DNA of 64,000 nt from positions 62,001 to 126,000 of the forward strand of contig NZ_AOLM01000027.1 in NCBI RefSeq assembly GCF_000337835.1, in the 5' to 3' direction. Positions 58,949 to 64,000 of this stretch are shown one piece after another. The notes under the pieces are model-generated. The model did no database searches and was not told where the DNA came from. It saw nothing but the letters and a program-made list of their open reading frames with translations. The stretch comes from Haloferax sulfurifontis ATCC BAA-897. GTDB taxonomy: Archaea > Halobacteriota > Halobacteria > Halobacteriales > Haloferacaceae. The position numbers were made by a program, and so were the translations under genes. Every line of letters starts with the position of its first letter. Positions within the stretch are counted from its first letter, which is position 1.

Positions 58949-60871
58949 TCAGTCGACGCGGAACTCGAACCGCGCACCGCCTTCGGACCCCTCCGAGACC
59001 GTCACCTCCCAGCCGTGTGTGGCCGCGACCTGCGAGACGATGTTCAGGCCGAAGCCGGTCCCCTGCGGCGACGTGGTGTAGCCGGCTTCGAACACGGTGT
59101 CGCGGTCCTCCGGAGGGATTCCCACGCCGTCGTCTTCGACGAAGAACCCGCGGTCGGTCTCGCCGACAGTGACGGTCACACCGCCGTCGGCGGAACCGCG
59201 TTCGGCGGCGTCACCAGACGCGGTCCGGTTGCCCGTCGAGCCGTGCTCGACGGCGTCGTCGGACTCCGTCCGGCGGCCTGTAGAACCGTGTTCCACAGCG
59301 TTCCGAAACAGGTTTTCGAGGAGTTGCTGGAGTTGGTCGCGGTCAGCGTCGACGACGGTGTCGGTCTCGACGGCCAACGTCGCGCCGTCGGTCACCACGT
59401 TCTGCCAGCACGTCCGCGCGAGGTCGGACAGCGCGACCGGTTCGACCGTCATGGCGTCGTCGCCGTCTCGGGCGAGCACGAGCAGGTCGCTGATGAGGTC
59501 GTCCATGCGGTCCAGCGCGCGGTCGATATCGTCGATGTGATGGCTGTCGCAGTCGTCTCCGAGGAGTTCGAGCCGGCCCACCGCGACCTGCAGTGGGTTG
59601 CGGAGGTCGTGACTCACGACGCTCGTAAAGCGGTCGAGTCGCTCGTTCTGCTCGACGAGTTCGGCCTCGCGCGCCTTCTGCTCGCTGATGTCGCGAATCA
59701 TCGCGACGAACAGGTCCTCCCCGGCGAGGTTGAGCTGGATGAGGTGCACCTCGGTGGGGAACGTCGTGCCGTCGCGGCGTTCGAGCGCGCCTTCGAACCG
59801 CTGTGGCTCGTTCGTCGGGAGGTCCGCCCAGAACGACTCCGAGCGGTCCCGTTCGGAAGAGGGGTCGAGGTCCCAGACGGTCTTGCCGACGAGTTCCGAC
59901 TCGCTGTAACCCAGTTCCTCGCACATCCGCTGGTTCACGTCTTGGATGGTGCCGTCGTCTTCGTGGACGACGACGAGGTCCGGCGAGTGTTCGAACAGGG
60001 CTTCGAGTCGCGCGGTGTTCGAACGCAAGAGCTCCTCGTAGGTCTTCCGCGGCGTGATGTCGTCTTGGAAGCCGACGAAGAACTCGACCGCGCCGTCGTC
60101 GTCGAAGATGGGCGCGACGCGCACGCGGTTCCAGAACTCGGTGCCGTCCTTGCGGTAGTTCAGTAGCTCGGTCGTCACGGGCCTGCGCTCTTCGACCGCC
60201 GACCGGAGTTCGGCGACGGCCGCCTCGTCCGTCCGCTCGCCCTGCAGGAACCGACAGTTCCGCCCCATCACCTCCTCGATTCGGTAGCCCGTGAGGTCGG
60301 CGAACTGCTCGTTGGCGTAGACGATGGGGTTGTCCGCCGCGTGGGGGTCGGTGAGGACGATTCCGACGGGCGCTTCGTCCATCGCTCGTTCCCTGACCGA
60401 CAGGCGCGTCTCGAGCGTCTCGCTCCGCGGCGTCCGAGCGGTCCGGGTGCGCTCGACGGCGTTCTCGATACGGGTGGCCAGGAGTCGGTACTGGGTCGCG
60501 TCGTCGCCCTTCCGGAGGTACTCGGTCGCGCCCGCGGAGAACGCCTCGTCCGCGACCTCCTCGCGGCCCCGCTCGGTAAAGAGAATAAACGGCAGGTCGG
60601 GGAACTCGTCGCGGACCCGCGACAACACGTCGAAGCCGTCGAGGTCGGGCATGTCGTAGTCGCAGACGACGCAGTCGAACGCCGCGTCGCCGCTCCGAAT
60701 CCGGTCGAGCGCGGCCCGCGGGTCCGACTCGGTATGGACCGTAAGTCGCCCGCACTCGCGTTCCAGTTGCGCCGCGGCGCGCGCCGCGAAGTCGCGGTCG
60801 TCTTCGACGTAGAGAACGTCGATAGACGCCGACACCGAGAGCGAACGCGACGCGTCACGAGACGGGTCCAT
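58949..60871 (-). CDS. Receiver-LOV-PAS sensor histidine kinase
   Basis: 640 residues. Receiver domain (about 17-135) with VLYVEDDRDF and phospho-acceptor D71 in VVCDYDMPDLDGFD. The first PAS (about 160-275) has the LOV signature: MGRNCRFLQGERTD (Cys206), LLNYRKDGTEFWNRVRVAP and EFFVGFQDDIT (Gln269), the residues that hold flavin and form the light-induced cysteinyl adduct. A second PAS (280-400) follows, then HisKA with VVSHDLRNPLQVAVGRLELL and an HATPase domain (DDGVGIPPEDRDTVFEAGYT...GTGFGLNIVSQV). Two 7-residue-spaced copies of VEHGSTG appear in the ATP lid insertion. A cytosolic light- or redox-responsive kinase is likely; no output regulator is adjacent. Confidence 0.9.
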   Translation of the reverse strand: MDPSRDASRSLSVSASIDVLYVEDDRDFAARAAAQLERECGRLTVHTESDPRAALDRIRSGDAAFDCVVCDYDMPDLDGFDVLSRVRDEFPDLPFILFTERGREEVADEAFSAGATEYLRKGDDATQYRLLATRIENAVERTRTARTPRSETLETRLSVRERAMDEAPVGIVLTDPHAADNPIVYANEQFADLTGYRIEEVMGRNCRFLQGERTDEAAVAELRSAVEERRPVTTELLNYRKDGTEFWNRVRVAPIFDDDGAVEFFVGFQDDITPRKTYEELLRSNTARLEALFEHSPDLVVVHEDDGTIQDVNQRMCEELGYSESELVGKTVWDLDPSSERDRSESFWADLPTNEPQRFEGALERRDGTTFPTEVHLIQLNLAGEDLFVAMIRDISEQKAREAELVEQNERLDRFTSVVSHDLRNPLQVAVGRLELLGDDCDSHHIDDIDRALDRMDDLISDLLVLARDGDDAMTVEPVALSDLARTCWQNVVTDGATLAVETDTVVDADRDQLQQLLENLFRNAVEHGSTGRRTESDDAVEHGSTGNRTASGDAAERGSADGGVTVTVGETDRGFFVEDDGVGIPPEDRDTVFEAGYTTSPQGTGFGLNIVSQVAATHGWEVTVSEGSEGGARFEFRVD

Positions 60872-61164
60872 ACGCGGCGGAACATGACGCCACGAGACTA
60901 TAATGGTGATGCTAAACGAAGACGTGCCGCAGTCACGGCCGCGTCAGAATCCCGTCTGACGAGATTCCGTCAAGCGAGACGTGCGCGTCGGTACGACGAG
61001 AGCCGCGCGCCCGTCGGTACGGGACCGCGCACTACTGGTTCGCGCGCTTGCGAGTCCGGCGACGGGGGAACGCGGATTCGGGAGGCGAACGCGGGAACAA
61101 TAAAAACGCATCGAGTGGTTCGTAACCAGAGCCCTTATAATTTTGAATCCGCTTTCAAACGGTG

Positions 61165-61557
61165 ATGACAACTCCCGACGAATCCGAACCCAACACGCCA
61201 TCGCGGCTCGCCCGCGCCCTCTTCGCGAGCGGCCTCGCCGTCCTGGCGATTCGCAACCTGACCGACCTCGACGGCCGCATCGCCTACGCGGAGGCGAAGG
61301 GCGTCCCCGAGGCGGACCGCCTCGTCCCCGCCGCGAGCGGCCTGCTCCTCGGTGGGAGTATCGGCATCGGCCTCTGGAAGCTCCCCAAGCTCGCCTCCGC
61401 GAGCGTCGCGGCGTTCTTCGCCGGCGTCACGCCGACGATGCACGACTTCTGGGCCGTCGACGACGACGCCCGCGACGAGGAACTCACGTCGTTCCTCCAG
61501 AACCTGACGCTGTTCGGCGCGGCGCTCGCGTTCTTCAAGCGCGCCTCGGACGAGTAA
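61165..61557 (+). CDS. DoxX-family membrane protein
   Basis: 130 residues from the ATG at 61165 (MTTPDESEPNTPSRLARALF). Four hydrophobic segments (LFASGLAVLAIRNLTDL; LVPAASGLLLGGSIGIGLWK; ASVAAFFAGVTPTMHDFW; FLQNLTLFGAALAFF) and the PTMHDFW motif are typical of DoxX/DoxD-like proteins. Homologues take part in quinone- or thiol-linked redox in some organisms; the role here is unknown. CTTATAATTTT about 26 bases upstream is the TATA box of a nearly leaderless message. Confidence 0.85.
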   Translation: MTTPDESEPNTPSRLARALFASGLAVLAIRNLTDLDGRIAYAEAKGVPEADRLVPAASGLLLGGSIGIGLWKLPKLASASVAAFFAGVTPTMHDFWAVDDDARDEELTSFLQNLTLFGAALAFFKRASDE

Positions 61558-61589
61558 CGACGGACCGACACACAACCCCTGTTCTGCGG

Positions 61590-61820
61590 TCACACATCGA
61601 TTGCGTCATCGCCCCTCGCTTCAGCCTCGCGTCTGAGCGTGTAGAGATTGAGCAGTCCGACGATGACCCACCCGGCCGCGATGAGCGGTGAGTCGTCGAC
61701 GAGCCAGTACACCGCATAGAAGAACGCGGCGAGGACGAGGAACTGTTGGAGGCGGGCGCGTCGAGACACGAGTCCAGAGACGCTCGCCACGGTCGTAGTT
61801 CTTGTTCGCGTCGGGGACAC
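61590..61820 (-). CDS. Small two-helix membrane protein
   Basis: 76 residues: an N-terminal basic stretch (SPTRTRTTTVASVSGLVSRR) then two membrane helices, FLVLAAFFYAVYWLVDD and SPLIAAGWVIVGLLNLYTL, and a charged tail (RREAEARGDDAIDV). No known function. Gene end 33 bases from the convergent DoxX gene. Confidence 0.65.
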   Translation of the reverse strand: MSPTRTRTTTVASVSGLVSRRARLQQFLVLAAFFYAVYWLVDDSPLIAAGWVIVGLLNLYTLRREAEARGDDAIDV

Positions 61821-61862
61821 CCCACCGTTTCCAGTATATCGGCGGTGCCCCCGAGCATCACG

Positions 61863-63026
61863 TCAAGACGGGGGCGCGTCGTCGGCGTCGACCGGGCGAT
61901 GGAAGCCGACGAAGAACTCGACCGCGCCGTCGTCGTCCCGAATCGGGCGAACGTCGAGGCGGTTCCGGAAGGGCTCGCCGTCGGCGTCGTAAGTGCGAAT
62001 CTCCGTGGATATCAGCTCGCCGGCCTCGACGGCCGCCCGAATCTCGGCGACCGCCTCCGGGTCCGTCTCGGGACCGTAGAGGAACCGACAGTTGCGCCCC
62101 GTCACCGACTCGGCGTCGTAGCCCGTGAGCGTCTCGAACGCCTCGTTGAGATAGACGACGGGGTCGTCGGGTAGCGAGGGGTCGATGGCGGCGATGCCGA
62201 CGTCGACGGCGTCGAGCACCCGGTCTTTCAGTTCGACTTCCGCCCGGAGCGTGTCGATTTCGGTGAGTTCCCGAACGATACAGACGTGTCCCCCGTCGTC
62301 CATCTGCGTCAGCACGAGGCGTTCCGGAACCGGCTCGCCGCCCTTGGTGAGGCCGGTCGAAAAACCCCGCCACGACCCCTCGGCTTCGAGTTGCGGGAGG
62401 ATTTCGTCGTGGAACCGCCGGGCCTCGTCGTCCGGGTAGAGGATGGCCCAGTGTTCGCCGATGAGTTCGGTCCGGTCGCGGTCGTAGAGCGCGGCGTACG
62501 CCTCGTTGAGGTACTGGTAGACGCCGTCGCCGTCGATGATGCCGATTCCCTCCTCGGCCGATTCGATCGCGAGAAAGCCGCGTCGCATGTGCGTCTCGGC
62601 CCAGTACTTCTCGACGAGGTTCGAGACCTTGTTCGCCAAGACGGGATACTCCTCGGGACCGCCCTTCTGGAGGTACTCGTCGACGCCGGCGGAGATGGCG
62701 CGACTCGCGATCTCCTCGCTCCCCTTGCCGGTAAAGAGGACGAACGGGAGCTCGATGCCCCGCTCGCGCGCCGCCGTCAGGAGTTCGAGCCCGTCCATCC
62801 CCGGCATGTCGTAGTCGCTGACGATACAGTCGTACTCCCCGCCGACGAGTTCGTCGAGCGCCGACCCGGGGTCGGTGTGCGTCGCCGTCTCGACGTCGTC
62901 GAGTTCGCGTTCGAGAAAGGTCGCGGACAGCTCCACCATCGCCTCGTTATCGTCGACCAACAGGATTCGCATCGCACGTCGCTCCGCGCTGAACGGAGCG
63001 ATACCGTGGAGTGGAGACACGTCCAT
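61863..63026 (-). CDS. Receiver-PAS-PAS signalling protein without kinase domain
   Basis: About 387 residues from the ATG at 63026; on the minus strand TGTTTTTATGCC near 63050 is a TATA box at leaderless distance. Receiver MRILLVDDNEAMVELSATFL with phospho-acceptor in CIVSDYDMPGMDGLELL, then a PAS domain (AIESAEEGIGIIDGDGVYQY), then a LOV-like PAS with TGRNCRFLYGPETDPEAV: the Cys is present, but the Gln after NCRFL is Tyr, the final Q is His (FFVGFHRPVD) and the NYRKDG-x-FWN stretch is TYDADGEPFRN. Flavin photochemistry is therefore doubtful. It ends after the PAS, so signalling must go through partners. Confidence 0.85.
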   Translation of the reverse strand: MDVSPLHGIAPFSAERRAMRILLVDDNEAMVELSATFLERELDDVETATHTDPGSALDELVGGEYDCIVSDYDMPGMDGLELLTAARERGIELPFVLFTGKGSEEIASRAISAGVDEYLQKGGPEEYPVLANKVSNLVEKYWAETHMRRGFLAIESAEEGIGIIDGDGVYQYLNEAYAALYDRDRTELIGEHWAILYPDDEARRFHDEILPQLEAEGSWRGFSTGLTKGGEPVPERLVLTQMDDGGHVCIVRELTEIDTLRAEVELKDRVLDAVDVGIAAIDPSLPDDPVVYLNEAFETLTGYDAESVTGRNCRFLYGPETDPEAVAEIRAAVEAGELISTEIRTYDADGEPFRNRLDVRPIRDDDGAVEFFVGFHRPVDADDAPPS

Positions 63027-63223
63027 ACGTCTGTAGCGTCGCTTCAAGGCATAAAAACAGCTCGGGCGTCGGTCATCTGCGACGACCGAGCGACCCGGAC
63101 GAGCCCAAGCCACTCGACTCGCTGTCGGAAGGCGAGCGAGCGGACGCCTGTATAGAATATATATTACTAGAGGACACCGACAGCAATAAACTATATGCGA
63201 TGTGACACAGTTGACATCAACAT

Positions 63224-64000
63224 ATGGAAGTGGCCAGGAACGTCCGAGAGCTCGCGGCGGTTCTCGAACAGGTTACGGAGACGACCGGAGCGGTCTGCGA
63301 GCTCGAGTTGGCGAGCGGGAGGGACTCGGCCGTTGACGGTGCCGTGGCTTCGGTCACCGTCGAGTACGACCTCTCGTCGGAGTGCGCGGTCGACCCGGAC
63401 CGGCTCTCCGTCTCGTCGCCGTCGGCGTCGGTCACAGATGGCCGGCTTCGGCTCGGACTCGACGTGGCGCTCGCACCCCCGGCGAGCGGCGACGCCGACC
63501 CGCAATCGGCGTCGGCCGGCCGCACCGCCGAGCGCGACTCCGGATCGACCAAGCCGACCGAACCGACCGAGCCGACGGTCGCCCGAGCCGACGGTTCCGG
63601 GACGCACGACGCGGCGGGTGGCGCCCCCGTCGGGGCCGGCGTGTCGCCACCGACGATGGAGTCCGCAATCTCGACGGGGAGCGACGGAACACCGAAGGGT
63701 GACCGACCTGCATCCGCGTCGAGGGGCGACGCCACCGAAGCCGAGACCGAGACGAGCGCGGACGCCAGCACGACGACGGAGCCGGCGGTGGACGCGGACG
63801 CAAAAGCGGACACGGATGCGGAGCCGGAGCCGGAGCGCGACGCGGTCCCGGCGCATCACGACCCGGTTCGGCTTCGGGAGGTCTACGAGACCTGCGAGAC
63901 GTTCAAGGAGATGACCGCCGCTCTCGGGGTCGACGTGACCTCGCAGACGGTCCGCAACCAGATGATTCGACGCGGGATTCACGAGCCGGAGTCCTACGGA
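63224..64000 (+). CDS. Partial protein with disordered linker and C-terminal HTH
   Basis: An open frame runs from the ATG at 63224 to the right edge without a stop (about 259 residues). N-terminal domain MEVARNVRELAAVLEQVTET...SVTVEYDLSSECAVDPD, then about 120 residues rich in Ser, Thr, Pro, Asp and Gly (a disordered linker), then VRLREVYETCETFKEMTAAL and GVDVTSQTVRNQMIRRGIHE, a homeodomain-like or HTH unit. It looks like a haloarchaeal DNA-binding regulator with a long linker. The rest lies outside the window. CTATATGCGATG upstream and the AT-rich GAATATATATTACTAGAG (from about 63146) may form the promoter. Confidence 0.75.
   Translation, partial: MEVARNVRELAAVLEQVTETTGAVCELELASGRDSAVDGAVASVTVEYDLSSECAVDPDRLSVSSPSASVTDGRLRLGLDVALAPPASGDADPQSASAGRTAERDSGSTKPTEPTEPTVARADGSGTHDAAGGAPVGAGVSPPTMESAISTGSDGTPKGDRPASASRGDATEAETETSADASTTTEPAVDADAKADTDAEPEPERDAVPAHHDPVRLREVYETCETFKEMTAALGVDVTSQTVRNQMIRRGIHEPESYG

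Noticed and set aside
59015-60755. Long frames on the plus strand (383 codons) and in another minus phase (470 codons) over the LOV kinase gene.
   Set aside because: Compositionally biased (Arg or Val/Asp-rich) shadows of a gene with all kinase and LOV motifs.

Overview
The window is haloarchaeal DNA, most likely Haloferax or a close relative. The evidence is acidic proteins, very GC-rich core genes on the right, archaeal TATA boxes with near-leaderless starts, TrmB, Lrp and PhiH1-type regulators, twin-arginine lipoproteins, an Orc1/Cdc6 initiator with AT-flanked origin repeats, and IS1341-type tnpB elements with haloarchaeal end hairpins. No 16S rRNA or other species marker is present.

Layout: (1) 1-12.5 kb is a cell-surface glycan island: a polytopic membrane protein, two sulfatase-fold enzymes, two family-4 glycosyltransferases, a Wzx-type flippase and two NAD-dependent sugar epimerases. 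Its left part is AT-rich and unlike the rest, and transposase debris lies among the genes. (2) 13-24.6 kb is an accessory replicon-like segment: small regulators, a broken VapBC pair, an IS1341-type element with an intact TnpB, a Fic enzyme, an Orc1/Cdc6 gene beside a complex origin (a 420-bp direct repeat flanking two divergent genes, with origin-box repeats at both sides), and an ATPase-nuclease gene. (3) 25-32.4 kb is an operon of overlapping genes for a type IV secretion-like conjugation apparatus (pilin-like protein, large surface protein, lipoprotein, VirB6-like, PrgI/VirB4-N-like, VirB4-like ATPase). (4) 32.5-44.3 kb is a scrambled zone: a cargo glycosyltransferase, a RelBE-type pair, tnpB fragments, an initiator tRNA-Met, an RNA-ligase-like pseudogene, an FkbM methyltransferase, an IS6-type MITE with a perfect 8-bp target duplication, two further ATPase-nuclease paralogues and a second tnpB element. 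(5) 44.4-49.4 kb carries a very large coupling-protein-like ATPase and a primase-like protein. (6) 49.4-51.9 kb is mostly non-coding with remnants. (7) 52-64 kb is GC-rich core DNA: a TrmB regulator and a BMP-type (nucleoside or simple sugar) ABC transporter operon, a divergent Lrp regulator, a LOV-PAS histidine kinase with an N-terminal receiver, DoxX, and a second receiver-PAS protein.

How it fits together: segments 2-5 look like one or more integrated or plasmid-type conjugative elements (origin, initiator, secretion ATPases, coupling protein, primase, toxin-antitoxin genes) that have been hit repeatedly by IS200/IS605-type and other insertions. No relaxase or intact integrase was recognised. 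The most unusual features are the duplicated origin architecture, the three ATPase-nuclease paralogues that each have their own palindrome or tandem repeat at the promoter (two have stop codons that coincide with insertion-element ends), the tnpB genes with a non-canonical RuvC-II motif, and the LOV-type sensor kinase.
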